Made by a program: the position numbers and the translations under genes. From the NCBI RefSeq assembly GCF_009299485.1, contig NZ_WBSO01000003.1, positions 62,001-126,000 on the forward strand: a stretch of DNA of 64,000 bases, in the 5' to 3' direction. Each line of letters opens with the position of its first letter. Position 1 is the stretch's first letter. This DNA is from Bifidobacterium apri (GTDB lineage Bacteria; Actinomycetota; Actinomycetes; Actinomycetales; Bifidobacteriaceae). Below the pieces are notes generated by a model. It was not told the origin of the DNA. It worked only from the letters and a program-made list of their open reading frames with translations, and searched no databases. Below, in pieces: positions 55,401 through 63,560 of the stretch.

Positions 55401-58400
55401 CGCCCAGAACCAAGCCGGCGCCAATGCCCTGATCGATGCCGCCGTTCAACAAGTGGCCGCCAGCCGCAGCATCACAGTTGCGCTGCCCTCCGCTTCCGGT
55501 TCCGCATCAGGCGCAGTGGTTGATTCCGCCGCTCTTGACGCCTTCGCGCAGCAGGTCACCGGGTCTACCGGCGTGCTCGCATCCACCGCCCGCTATGTGC
55601 TCGATCGCCTCGGGCTGAACGCTCCTGCGGCACAGCCTGAAGCCGACGATGATGCGGCCGTCGTCCAGACTGTCGCCGCGGAACTCGGAGCCGACTGGCC
55701 CAAGCAGGTCGAACCGCGCTTCGACGCCCGCAAGGCCATCGAATTCGATGACCGCTGGGCCAGCGCGCGTGAGGATCTCGCCCGTCTGTATTACAACGAT
55801 GACCGTTCGGTCGCCGGACTGGACTTCACCGGCGCCGGTGATGCGGTATGCAAGCAGGCCAAGTGGTTCGCAGCCAAGGCCGAACGCGAGGACAACCGCG
55901 ATCTCGCCGCGATATACGACACCATCGCCACGCAGGCGCTCGCCGATCCGAAGGCCGATCCGGCGGCGTCCCGGTTCGCCGGCGATATCGCCGTCGTCAC
56001 CGGTGTCGCCCCGCGTTCCATCGCAGCCCAAGTCGTGTGCGGTCTGCTGGCCGGAGGCGCGACTGTCGTCGCCACCTCGCACAGCTTCAAGCCGTCCGTC
56101 AAGCAGTGGGCGAAGCAGGCATACCGTACGCATGCCGCTGCGGGCGCCCGCCTGTGGCTTGTCCCTGCGAACCTGTCTAGCTACCGTGATGTCGATGCGC
56201 TGGTCGATTGGGTCGGCCATGAGCAGAAGAAGACATCCGGTGCTACGACCACGGTGATCAAGCCGGCGTATGAGCCCACCTTGTTCTTCCCGTTCGCCGC
56301 ACCTCCGGTCCACGGCACCATGGCCGATTCTGGCGAACTGTTCGAATCGCAGGCGCGCCTCATGCTGTGGGGCGTGGAACGCGCGATCACCGGCTTCGCG
56401 GCCATCGGCTCGGATACTGACGTGCAGCATCGGCTTCACGTGATTCTGCCCGGTTCGCCGAACCGCGGCATTTTCGGCGGCGACGGCGCCTACGGCGAAG
56501 TCAAGAGCGCATTCGACGCGATCGTCAACCGCGCCCACGCCGAACGCGTGTGGTCCGGCCGCGTCACCTTCGCCCATCCGAAGATCGGCTGGGTGCGGGG
56601 AACCGGTTTGATGGGCGGCAACGACCCGCTTGTCGAAGTGGTCGAACGCCACGGTTTGAAGACCTATTCGACCGCGCAGATTGCCGTCAAGCTCCTCGAA
56701 CTGTCCACGAAGGAAGCACGCGAACAAGCCAAGACCGCACCGCTGGACGTGGACCTGACCGGAGGACTGGGCGGTGAGCCCATCGATATCAGCGCTTTGC
56801 GCCGTGAGGCCATGGAAGACGCAACACGCGCCGAATCGCAAGCCTCCGACAACGGCCAGAACGCGGCAGCCACCGCCACGGCCACCATCAAGGCCCTGCC
56901 AACACCGCGCGTACCCCGCCAGCCTGACATCAATCTCGACGACTGGAGCAATGTCACCGCGCGGCCAGAAGACGAAATCGTCATCGTCTCCGTCGGCGAA
57001 CTCGGCCCGTGGGGTTCCGGTCGCACCCGTGCCCAAGCGGAGCTCGGCATCCACTCCGACGGCAGCGTTGACCTGTCCGCAGGCGCTGTGCTCGAACTCG
57101 CGTGGAATATGGGCTTGCTCACTTGGCAAGACAGTCCGAAAGCCGGCTGGTATGACACCGATGGCAACTTGGTGCCCGAAGAGGATATCGCTGAACGGTA
57201 TCATGACGAGGTCGTGGCGCGCAGCGGTGTCCGACCGTTCGAAGACGGCATGGGCTCCGACTACCTGCGTGACGGCGAGCAAGGCGGCAATGACGAGGAA
57301 GAGGCTGAAATCTTCCTCGACCATGATGTCGAATTCTCCGTACCCACCGAGGATATGGCCCGTGAATACGTCAAGCTTGACGAAGCACACACCAGCATCC
57401 GCGAGGATGCCGAAGCAGGCGAATGGGTGGTCACCCGCCATGCCGGCTCGATGATCCGCGTGCCGCGCCGCGCAACCATGACCCGAACGGTCGGCGGCCA
57501 GTTCCCCAAGGGCTTCGACCCGCTCAAGTGGGGCATCCCCGCTTCGATGGTCGGTGCGGTCGACCCGATCGCCCTGTGGAACATCGTCACTGCGGTGGAC
57601 GCCTACCTGTCCGCAGGCTTCACGCCAACGGAGATCCTGCAGGCCGTACACCCCTCCATGGTTGCAAGCACGCAAGGCACTGGTTTCGGCGGTATGCAGT
57701 CGATGCGCAAGCTGTATCTCGATCGCTTCCTCAACCATGAGATTCCGACCGACATCCTCCAGGAGGCGCTGCCGAATGTGGTCGCCGCCCATGTGATGCA
57801 GTCGTACATCGGCGGGTACGGCAATATCATCCAGCCGGTTTCCGCTTGCGCGACTGCTGCGGTCTCCGTTGAGGAAGGCGCCGACAAGATCGCGCTCGGC
57901 AAGGCTGATTTTGTGGTCGCCGGCGCCATCGACGACATCGGTGTCGAGTCCGTCATCGGGTTCGGCAATATGAACGCCACCGCGAACGCCCAAGAGATGT
58001 ACGCCAAGGGTATTGACGCGCGCTTCTTCTCCCGTGCGAACGACCGTCGTCGCGGCGGTTTCGTCGAATCGCAGGGCGGCGGCACGATTCTGCTGACTCG
58101 CGGCGATATTGCGCTCAAGCTTGGCTTGCCGGTCGCCGGTGTTGTCGGATTCATCCACTCCTACGCGGATGGAGCGCACACCTCGATTCCGGCTCCGGGT
58201 CTGGGGGCGCTCGCCGCCGGCATGGGCGGCCGCGATTCCAAGCTGGTGCATGATTTGGCGCGGCTTGGTGTCACCCCGGACGATATCGCCGTGGTTTCCA
58301 AGCACGACACGTCCACGAACGCGAACGATCCGAATGAGTCCGAGCTGCACAACACGCTTGCGCATGCCATCGGCCGCACTGAAGGCAACCCGCTGCTGGT

Positions 58401-58911
58401 CATCTCCCAGAAGAGCTTGACTGGTCATGCGAAGGGCGGCGCCTGTGTGTTCCAGATTAATGGCCTGACCCAGCTGTTCCGCACGGGTATCGTCCCGGCG
58501 AATGCGTCGCTCGACTGCGTCGATCCGAAGCTCAAGCGGGACGACTTCATGGTGTGGCCGACCAGCCCGATCAAGGTCGGTCCGGTCAAGGCGGGGTTGG
58601 CGACATCCCTCGGGTTCGGTCATGTCGGCGGTTTTGTGGCGATTGTCAGCCCTGGCGCCTTCGAGGCTGCGGTGGCGCACACTGCGGGCGATGGGGCGTT
58701 GGAGGCGTGGCGCAAGCGCGCGAACGGACGTCTGGCGGCGGGGCACCGTCGTCTGGAAGAAGGCATGATGGGCCATGCCGCGCTGTACGAGCCAATCGAT
58801 GAGCGTCACTTCCACAAGGACGGCCACGGATACAACGCCCACGAAGTCGAGAAGGCCATGCTGCTCGATCCGAATGCGCGTCTTGGCGCCGATGGGTATT
58901 ACGAGGCCTGA
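49480..58911 (+). CDS. fas: Type I fatty acid synthase, single-chain (FAS I)
   Basis: The 3,143-residue multienzyme corresponds to yeast beta and alpha subunits joined head to tail, as in mycobacteria and bifidobacteria. Domains are visible in order. Acetyltransferase has Ser124 in GHSQG; enoyl reductase lies near 400-650 (LLAGMTPTTVDPQIVAAAAN). The hot-dog dehydratase follows (near 1245-1360, FARTSGDFNPIHTS). Malonyl/palmitoyl transferase has Ser1465 in AGHSLGEYNAL. An Ala-rich linker precedes the ACP (phosphopantetheine Ser1860 or 1861 in GVSSRRNQ). Ketoreductase (DIAVVTGVAPRSIAAQVVCG) and ketosynthase (Cys2790 in SACATAAV; His in SKHDTSTNAND; KSLTGHAKGGA) complete it. No phosphopantetheinyl transferase domain is fused; a separate gene lies at 60668. 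AAGGAA precedes ATG 49480. Confidence 0.98.
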   Translation: MTSTTSFLSRLVDEPHAVVFGGQSTPWTAALADAMDDPTLAADLRAQVLAADRMLTPVAADLLAVTGHPTDVFGFRPSGASLGAAADASVSVEGIALTQLAAIMDAVHLGYSPASKPVALLGHSQGIIGVHMARELQRAGSLEAAQEPIDEILAVARLIGVAGTRQARLLGLHAKLEGATPMLSVKGANRKQTETLIARIPATRGPISIAVENAPDHQVLSGYPEDLTLFALAVGKEHRKQARLREQKVRGGSVFDPTLEYLDVTLPFHSPLMADAVDQTVAWAQACGFDGLRARELAEEVLINHVDWTGRVRKLLASTDPSALWIIDMGPGTTAGKLVAALAQGSGAGVVEAASSADRAALSTLTGDPERLQNWNVYRPRVIHTPAGDRIGTKFSELTGKPPILLAGMTPTTVDPQIVAAAANAGYWAELAGGGQVTAEVLDRHLSELEDELEEGRTVEFNAMFMDRYLWNLQFGTQRLVPKKRASGAPIDGVVVSAGIPEFDEAKQLIASLRADGLPYVAFKPGTVDQIRQVVRIAKAVAPVTIIAEVEGGSAGGHHSWESLDDLLLDTYADVRGCENLVLVAGGGIGTPERAADYISGEWSRAYGEPDMPVDGVLVGTAVMTAKEAHTSPQVKRMLVETPGITLEQGGDDPFAPRGERWVPSGKVVGGVSSGLSHLHADIYELENSSARCGRLLVEMMKHPEQIESRRAEIIDALDKTAKPYFGDVASMTYRQWAQRFADLSFPWADPTYADRYLHLLQRIEARVRDQESGEFTPLFAVRADVESNPQQALNQLGERYPQIDTLEVEPTDAAWFITLVNEYPKPMPFVPVIDNDLLRWWGRDQLWQSEDPRYSADAVRIIPGPISVAGITTVDEPVADILGRFEHAALERTQVLAAQSDEPAVNALGTLAGAGDVQAYVRSCPNISWIGHVTGNPAYGTAADDANYRIDEVGTDGDNTLLDLDIHLDTFWDKDPDGGLGKHAVRDIVIPLTVSGTDCGRLPVVDRKRLPEHVYAMLAAVAGIGNTAITGDRLTAMPRITPSDDTEHYPFGVAHAQYTLSANLGVDHEAATAGILPGDLNASRIAPDALVGPAWPAIYAALGSVSVNGYPVIEGLLNAVHLDHLIELQVPQTELLRHTGEQISLTSWADPYAESASGRVVTIHVTHTADDGTILAHETERFAIRGRAYSDELPVEAPDYGEYLTYRNHPSHTPNEDDAKDQAGQSTEPTPRRLLRRVTVRAPHEMTAFARTSGDFNPIHTSVRGAAISGLDAPLVHGMWLSATAQHVVQASDDKGMHYEIAGWTYNMYGMVQLDDQVEITVERVGHIRHGGLLLEVTCRIDGQLVSRGTAATRPLVSAFVYPGQGIQKQGMALDERAKSPAAREVWERADALTRSKLGFSILAVVRDNPKELTANGVTYRHPDGLLNLTQFTQVALATVAFAQTARLREAGCDLWPSYFAGHSLGEYNALSSFAGIIPLETVLELVFHRGSTMHHLIERDEQGRSNYRMGALRPNQFGVGDDGVEEYVESIAKQSGEFLQIVNYNLAGQQYAIAGTIAGLKALKADAARRVAEYGGKPAFMLVPGIDVPFHSRLLRKGVPEFRDKLDALLPQYIDYQRLVGRYIPNLVAVPFEMTRDFARKILDVVPSERIKAALDDPQVWDSYAADEQKLGRLLLTELLSWQFASPVRWIETQDLMFRATAHDGLGVEEYVEVGLGNAPTLANLGTKTLRLPQYTGRHVTVYNVGRDEGRMYMTDTDPLVEVEDEEDSAAASAAPAAASASSAAPAVAAAQTAPAADSAAPAPAAPAAPAAASGERPADIPFHASDAIAALLAYAGKIRPDQIGDNDTTDTLTNGVSSRRNQLLMDISSELGVASVDGAAEAPVSALNKLVDKVAPNYKPFGQVLADIVRDRIRHLFGAAGIKQAQVEQRVTNTWQLGEGWASHVLVALVLGTRDGASSRGGDLATLGTETAQNQAGANALIDAAVQQVAASRSITVALPSASGSASGAVVDSAALDAFAQQVTGSTGVLASTARYVLDRLGLNAPAAQPEADDDAAVVQTVAAELGADWPKQVEPRFDARKAIEFDDRWASAREDLARLYYNDDRSVAGLDFTGAGDAVCKQAKWFAAKAEREDNRDLAAIYDTIATQALADPKADPAASRFAGDIAVVTGVAPRSIAAQVVCGLLAGGATVVATSHSFKPSVKQWAKQAYRTHAAAGARLWLVPANLSSYRDVDALVDWVGHEQKKTSGATTTVIKPAYEPTLFFPFAAPPVHGTMADSGELFESQARLMLWGVERAITGFAAIGSDTDVQHRLHVILPGSPNRGIFGGDGAYGEVKSAFDAIVNRAHAERVWSGRVTFAHPKIGWVRGTGLMGGNDPLVEVVERHGLKTYSTAQIAVKLLELSTKEAREQAKTAPLDVDLTGGLGGEPIDISALRREAMEDATRAESQASDNGQNAAATATATIKALPTPRVPRQPDINLDDWSNVTARPEDEIVIVSVGELGPWGSGRTRAQAELGIHSDGSVDLSAGAVLELAWNMGLLTWQDSPKAGWYDTDGNLVPEEDIAERYHDEVVARSGVRPFEDGMGSDYLRDGEQGGNDEEEAEIFLDHDVEFSVPTEDMAREYVKLDEAHTSIREDAEAGEWVVTRHAGSMIRVPRRATMTRTVGGQFPKGFDPLKWGIPASMVGAVDPIALWNIVTAVDAYLSAGFTPTEILQAVHPSMVASTQGTGFGGMQSMRKLYLDRFLNHEIPTDILQEALPNVVAAHVMQSYIGGYGNIIQPVSACATAAVSVEEGADKIALGKADFVVAGAIDDIGVESVIGFGNMNATANAQEMYAKGIDARFFSRANDRRRGGFVESQGGGTILLTRGDIALKLGLPVAGVVGFIHSYADGAHTSIPAPGLGALAAGMGGRDSKLVHDLARLGVTPDDIAVVSKHDTSTNANDPNESELHNTLAHAIGRTEGNPLLVISQKSLTGHAKGGACVFQINGLTQLFRTGIVPANASLDCVDPKLKRDDFMVWPTSPIKVGPVKAGLATSLGFGHVGGFVAIVSPGAFEAAVAHTAGDGALEAWRKRANGRLAAGHRRLEEGMMGHAALYEPIDERHFHKDGHGYNAHEVEKAMLLDPNARLGADGYYEA

Positions 58912-59126
58912 CTTCCGTGTGACGCCGGATTGTCTGGATTGGCCGGATGATCCGTAGCGCTGATGATGCTGCGTCCGCCGACACTGAGAGACTCCCGGCG
59001 TCGACGGGCGCAGCACGCGTTTGGCATCCCATGAAACGGTCAGCCGCGGCTGCGATGATGACAATACGACGATGACGACAGCATGTGCCTGCTTCGCAGG
59101 TGCGGGCACAGCAGGAAAGGGGACGC

Positions 59127-60668
59127 ATGGGCGACCAGATTGATGATACGGACAGGACTTCTGCCGGCCAGCCGGAACATGTCGGACCAATCGGCGAGCC
59201 GCCGATGGCGCAGCCGCAGCTGACCCCGCAGCCGCAGCAGACCTCGCAGCAGGGGTATGCTGCGGATCAGCCTGCGGATCAGTCCTCCTCCCACACCGCT
59301 GGACAACCGGTCGATCCGCCTGCCCGACCGCCTCAGCCGCAGCAGTCATACTCGCAATACCAGCCGTATCAGCCGTATCAGCCGTATCAGCAGGTTCCCC
59401 AGACGCAGGCCAATGCGCAATTCCCGCAACAGGCGCCCACGACGGCGGCATACCAGAATCCTGTCTATCCCGTCTATCCGGCCCAGCTGCAGGGAACGCC
59501 GTATCCCTACCAGCCGTACCCGTCCGGGCAATACCCCTACTCGCCGCAGCCTGTGCCGCCGTATCAGCAAGTCCCGCCCTACCAGCAAGTCCCGCCCTAC
59601 CAGCCGGCGCCACCGTATCAGCCGTATCCGCCGCAGCCGTTCGCCCAGACCCAGCAACCCGCATGGATCCCCCAACGCGTCCTGACCTACGCCCAACAAG
59701 TCCGCCGCGCAGTCGACCGCGAAGCCAGACTTGTGCTGTTCTATTGCGTGGTGATGACGGCGATCGCGCTGGTGGCCAGTATGACCATCATCGCCATCTT
59801 GACCCTGAAAGGCATGCCCACAACCGAAATCTACAGCGATGCACTCCAAAACCGGATGTCCGGTGTCGTCAGTCTGGTCGCTTTGGTCGGTTGCGCGGTC
59901 TACTTGGGGTTCAGACGGCCGCACGATCCGTTATGGAAAGGTCTGCCGCACGAACTGCGCCTGGAAATCACCGGGCACGGGCAACGCGCCCACCGCACGA
60001 TGACACCCGTCGTCTTCCTAGTTGCCATCATGCTGATTCTCGGCGCTTCCAGCGTCTACACTTTCATCCTCGAGCCGGCGCTTGACTGGGTGTCCGGACT
60101 GTTCGGGGCGAAACCCGACACAGCGATGGACAGCATCGACGCCTCGATGGGCACGCTGGCGATGGTCCTGTACGCCGGCTTCTTCGGCCCGATCATGGAG
60201 GAGCTGTTGTTCCGCGGTCTGGTGATGCCTGCGCTCGCCAAGTACGGCAAAGTGTTCTCGATCGTCACCAGCGCGGTGATGTTCGGCTTCTTCCACACGG
60301 ATTTGCTGCAAGGCGCGTACGCGATCCTTGTCGGTCTGGTGTTGGGCTATATCGCCACCGAATACGGGCTGGTATGGTCGATCGTGCTGCATATCACGAA
60401 TAATTTCGTCTTCTCTGACCTGCTTTCGCGCCTGTTGGCCGTGATGCCGCAGGACGCGCAGAACATCGTCGGCTACGGGTTCACCATCGCCGTCGGTGTG
60501 GGTTCCCTGCTGTACCTCATCCTGCGTTTCAACCGGATCCGCGAGTATATGAAAGCCCATCGCAGCCCGCAGGGCACGGTCGCGGCATGCTGGAGCTCCC
60601 CATGGTTCCTGGTGTTCCTTGTGCTGTCGTTCCTCGTCGCCTGTGCGACCGGATTCACTTCGGCGTGA
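59127..60668 (+). CDS. CPBP family intramembrane metalloprotease with Pro/Gln/Tyr-rich N-terminus
   Basis: This 513-residue protein has a cytoplasmic N-terminal part of about 190 residues that is low-complexity and repetitive (QPYQPYQPYQ, PPYQQVPPYQQVPPYQPAPP). About eight membrane helices follow. The CPBP (CAAX protease and bacteriocin-processing) motifs are present: GPIMEELLFRGLVMPAL with the EExxxR site, GFFHTDLLQGAYAI and HITNNFVFSD. Substrates of such bacterial enzymes are mostly unknown; some process prenylated or bacteriocin precursors. AAAGGGG precedes ATG 59127; the frame is open to 59085. The stop overlaps the start of the phosphopantetheinyl transferase gene, so the two are coupled downstream of fas. 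Confidence 0.9.
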   Translation: MGDQIDDTDRTSAGQPEHVGPIGEPPMAQPQLTPQPQQTSQQGYAADQPADQSSSHTAGQPVDPPARPPQPQQSYSQYQPYQPYQPYQQVPQTQANAQFPQQAPTTAAYQNPVYPVYPAQLQGTPYPYQPYPSGQYPYSPQPVPPYQQVPPYQQVPPYQPAPPYQPYPPQPFAQTQQPAWIPQRVLTYAQQVRRAVDREARLVLFYCVVMTAIALVASMTIIAILTLKGMPTTEIYSDALQNRMSGVVSLVALVGCAVYLGFRRPHDPLWKGLPHELRLEITGHGQRAHRTMTPVVFLVAIMLILGASSVYTFILEPALDWVSGLFGAKPDTAMDSIDASMGTLAMVLYAGFFGPIMEELLFRGLVMPALAKYGKVFSIVTSAVMFGFFHTDLLQGAYAILVGLVLGYIATEYGLVWSIVLHITNNFVFSDLLSRLLAVMPQDAQNIVGYGFTIAVGVGSLLYLILRFNRIREYMKAHRSPQGTVAACWSSPWFLVFLVLSFLVACATGFTSA

Positions 60669-61261
60669 TGATGCTGGATGCGGATGGAACGGCGGAATCA
60701 GTGCCGCCGATGGCGTCAACGGCGGTGAGAATAGTGGCGGATCGGCAGAGGTTCGCGGACCGTATCTTCGGTCTCGGCCATGATGTCGTGGCGCTGGATG
60801 CGTTCGCCGAGCAACTCGAATCGCCCGGCAGTGGTATGCGTAGGCTGTTCTCGCCGCGCGAGCTGCGGCAAAGCGCCTTGCGTGGCCGGCTCAAGGCCGA
60901 TGGCGAGGCTGTGCATCTTGCCGCACGGTGGGCCGGCAAGGAAGCGGTGATCAAAGCGTGGTGCGAGGCGCTGGGGGAGTCCGGCCCGCTTCCGTATACC
61001 GTGGACACCGTCCCGTGGTCGGGGATTGAGATTCTCGATGATGCGCGCGGGGTGCCGCATGTGGTGCTTGCCGACGATGTCGCGCTGGCGTTGTCCGACG
61101 CTTTGCCTGGTGTCCATCGTGGTGCTCATCGTGGCGTGTCCGCTGCGACCGATGCCGGCGCACAACCTCAGGGGGATGCGCCGCGCTGGCTGTGGCATAT
61201 CTCGCTGAGCCATGACGGGCCGGTCGCTTCTGCGGTCGTGATCCTTGCCGTGTGCGGTTGA
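60668..61261 (+). CDS. acpS: Holo-ACP synthase (4'-phosphopantetheinyl transferase) for FAS I
   Basis: The product (197 residues from ATG 60668) has AcpS-type motifs: FGLGHDVVALDAFAEQL with the Mg-binding Asp, and WAGKEAVIKAWCEAL with the conserved Glu-Lys pair, plus a C-terminal ISLSHDGPVASAVVIL strand. It transfers phosphopantetheine from CoA to a carrier serine. The only large ACP in the window is that of FAS I (Ser1860/1861), encoded two genes upstream. FAS I chains of bacteria that lack a fused transferase need such a separate enzyme. It is longer than the typical 120-residue AcpS by an N-terminal extension and an insert. ATG 60668 and 60671 are adjacent; no ribosome-binding site is obvious and the overlap suggests coupling. 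Confidence 0.88.
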   Translation: MMLDADGTAESVPPMASTAVRIVADRQRFADRIFGLGHDVVALDAFAEQLESPGSGMRRLFSPRELRQSALRGRLKADGEAVHLAARWAGKEAVIKAWCEALGESGPLPYTVDTVPWSGIEILDDARGVPHVVLADDVALALSDALPGVHRGAHRGVSAATDAGAQPQGDAPRWLWHISLSHDGPVASAVVILAVCG

Positions 61262-61403
61262 ATCGATGAAAGGAATCGTGGGTTCAGATGAATGCTTGCT
61301 GACTCGGAGTGTTGCATTGCCTGACTCGAACCGGTTTGATATACTGTTGGGCACCCCGACCCGAAGGTACTGGTCGCTGGGATCAGAGACATAGGAGTTT
61401 CAG

Positions 61404-63215
61404 ATGGCTGCCAAGCATATCGATACCGTATTCGCTGAGCGCCTCGCGCCTCGCCGCGCCGAACTAGAGGAGCTGTTCCGCTCATTGTATGGCGATTCGC
61501 CGGAATTGGCGCACTTCGAGCGCGTTATGGCCAAAGCGCACGCCGACCGGCCCGCCGATCTCAAACGTCTCGACACCGCTCGTGAGCGCGACCCGCAGTG
61601 GTATCGGCGTGGCGACATGTTCGGCATGACCATGTACACCGATCTGTTCGCCGGCAAATTGACCGACCTGGCCAAACACATCGACTATCTCAAAGAACAG
61701 CATCTGACCTATCTGCACCTCATGCCGCTGCTGACCATGCCGCATCCGGACAACGACGGCGGCTACGCCATCGAGGATTTCGACACCGTCGACCCATCCA
61801 TCGGCACCAATCAGGATCTCGCCGACCTTACCGCGAAACTGCGCAAAGCCGGCATCAGCCTATGCCTTGATTTCGTCATGAACCACACCGCCTCGACCCA
61901 CCGGTGGGCGAAAGCGGCGCAGGCGGGCGACCCCGAATACCAGGATTATTACTTCTGCTACGACGACCGCACCATCCCCGACCAGTATGATGCCGTCGTC
62001 CCGCAGGTTTTCCCGACCGCGGCGCCCGGCAACTTCACCTGGAACGAACAGATGGGCAAATGGGTCATGACCCAGTTCTACCCATTCCAATGGGATCTCA
62101 ACTACCGCAACCCGAAAGTCTTCGTCGCCATGATGTCCAGCCTGCTGCATCTGGCCAATCTCGGTGTCGAAGTCTTCCGCATCGACGCCGTGCCGTATAT
62201 CTGGAAGCAGCTCGGCACCAACTGCCGCAACCTGCCGCAAGTGCACACCATCGTGCGCATGATGCGCATCATGTCCGAAATCGTCTGCCCTGCCGTCGTG
62301 TTCAAAGGCGAGGTCGTCATGGCCCCCAAGGAGCTCGCCGCCTACTTCGGCACCCCCGACAAGCCCGAATGCCACATGCTGTACAACGTGTCCGTCATGG
62401 TCAACCTGTGGAGCGCGCTCGCCAACGGCGATACCCGGCTGCTTAAAACCCAGATCGACAAGCTTGACGCGCTGCCCGACAACTGCTGGTTCGTCAACTA
62501 CCTACGCTGCCATGACGATATCGGCTGGGGTTTGGATGAGGATGTCGAACGCCAGCTGGGCATCGACCCGCTCAAACACAAGGAATTCCTGTACCACTTC
62601 TACGAGGGCATGGTGCCCGGCAGCTGGTCGATGGGCGAACTGTACAACTACGACCCGGCGTCCGGCGACGCGCGCAGCTGCGGCACCACGGCGAGCCTGT
62701 GCGGCATCGAACGCGCCATCATCACCCACGACCGGCCTCTCTACGAGCGTTCGATCCAGCGTGACCTGCTGATGCATCATGCGATGGGCTTCCTTCGCGG
62801 GTTCCCGATGCTCAACTGCGGCGATGAAATCGGCCAGCTCAACGGCTGGGATTACAAGGAAGATCCCGATCGTGTCGCCGACAGCCGCAATCTGCACCGC
62901 AGCCGCTTCAACTGGAAGAACGTGGCACAGCGCGATGTTCCCGGAACCTTGCCCAACCGGTTGTGGGAGGGTATGGCGGATGTGCGCCAGATGCGTTCGG
63001 ATCCGTGCTTCGCCCCTGACGCGTGGGTCACGACGTGGGATGCGCATGATGATGGCGTTCTCGCGATGGTTCGGCAAGCCGAAGGGCGCACGGTGCTCGG
63101 CGTGTTCAATTTCGCGAATCGTGACGCGACGGCGACGCTCGACAGCATCGAAGGGGTCAGCCTGCCGCGCACGGTGGCGCTCAAACCGTACGAGTGGAAG
63201 ATCGAGGTGTGCTGA
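61404..63215 (+). CDS. Amylosucrase-like GH13 glucosyltransferase
   Basis: This 603-residue GH13 enzyme has the clan catalytic set: nucleophile Asp261 in VFRIDAVPYIWK, acid/base Glu303 in VVFKGEVVM and the His370-Asp371 pair in LRCHDDIGW. The N-terminal helical part and the sequence WYRRGDMFGMTMYTDLFAGK, then LHLMPLLTMPHPDNDGGYAI, match amylosucrases (GH13_4) rather than the 504-residue bifidobacterial sucrose phosphorylase. It could form alpha-glucan from sucrose, or hydrolyse or phosphorolyse sucrose-related sugars; the residue set does not decide this. No signal peptide is present, so it is cytoplasmic. AGGAG precedes ATG 61404. It has no sugar transporter or regulator next to it. Confidence 0.85.
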   Translation: MAAKHIDTVFAERLAPRRAELEELFRSLYGDSPELAHFERVMAKAHADRPADLKRLDTARERDPQWYRRGDMFGMTMYTDLFAGKLTDLAKHIDYLKEQHLTYLHLMPLLTMPHPDNDGGYAIEDFDTVDPSIGTNQDLADLTAKLRKAGISLCLDFVMNHTASTHRWAKAAQAGDPEYQDYYFCYDDRTIPDQYDAVVPQVFPTAAPGNFTWNEQMGKWVMTQFYPFQWDLNYRNPKVFVAMMSSLLHLANLGVEVFRIDAVPYIWKQLGTNCRNLPQVHTIVRMMRIMSEIVCPAVVFKGEVVMAPKELAAYFGTPDKPECHMLYNVSVMVNLWSALANGDTRLLKTQIDKLDALPDNCWFVNYLRCHDDIGWGLDEDVERQLGIDPLKHKEFLYHFYEGMVPGSWSMGELYNYDPASGDARSCGTTASLCGIERAIITHDRPLYERSIQRDLLMHHAMGFLRGFPMLNCGDEIGQLNGWDYKEDPDRVADSRNLHRSRFNWKNVAQRDVPGTLPNRLWEGMADVRQMRSDPCFAPDAWVTTWDAHDDGVLAMVRQAEGRTVLGVFNFANRDATATLDSIEGVSLPRTVALKPYEWKIEVC

Positions 63216-63450
63216 CGGTCGATTCGGTTACCGGTGTGCCGCCGCTCCTTCCTTGGATGCAGGATGCGGCGGTATGCCGGTGCGGTGACTTGCTGGTTGG
63301 TGTGTCGGTGTGCCGGAGATGTTGACATGTGCTGGCATGCTGATGTGCTGGCAGGTTGGTGCGCTGGTGTCTCCCTGATTCGCGGCGCGTCGTCATGGAT
63401 TCGTGTATAATGGCACGAGTTGCGCCGAATGCTTGCATCTGGTGCGATGC

Positions 63451-63524
63451 GCGGATGTAGCTCAATGGTAGAGCCTCAGTCTTCCAAACTGATTACGCGG
63501 GTTCGATTCCCGTCATCCGCTCCA
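63451..63524 (+). tRNA. tRNA-Gly (anticodon TCC)
   Basis: Acceptor GCGGATG pairs with CATCCGC, and the anticodon stem TCAGT/ACTGA encloses CTTCCAA (anticodon TCC). The T loop is TTCGATT, and 3' CCA is encoded (63522-63524). It reads GGA/GGG glycine codons. Confidence 0.96.
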
Positions 63525-63525
63525 C

Positions 63526-63550
63526 AAGCCCCGGAACCCCGGGGCTTTTT
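63526..63550 (+). terminator. Terminator after tRNA-Gly
   Basis: AAGCCCCGG (63526-63534) pairs with CCGGGGCTT (63539-63547) across a 4-nt loop, and T residues run to 63550. Confidence 0.9.
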
Positions 63551-63560
63551 CGTTGCTCAC

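Noticed and set aside
55507..59664. 1,385-residue reading frame antisense to fas
   Set aside because: High-GC codon structure of the real gene leaves long open frames on the other strand. The translation is rich in Arg, Gly and His, has no domain, and lies across fas and part of the protease gene.
61404..63215. Sucrose phosphorylase call
   Set aside because: Length and the amylosucrase-type N-terminal and domain B sequences do not match the 504-residue phosphorylases; the broader call is used.
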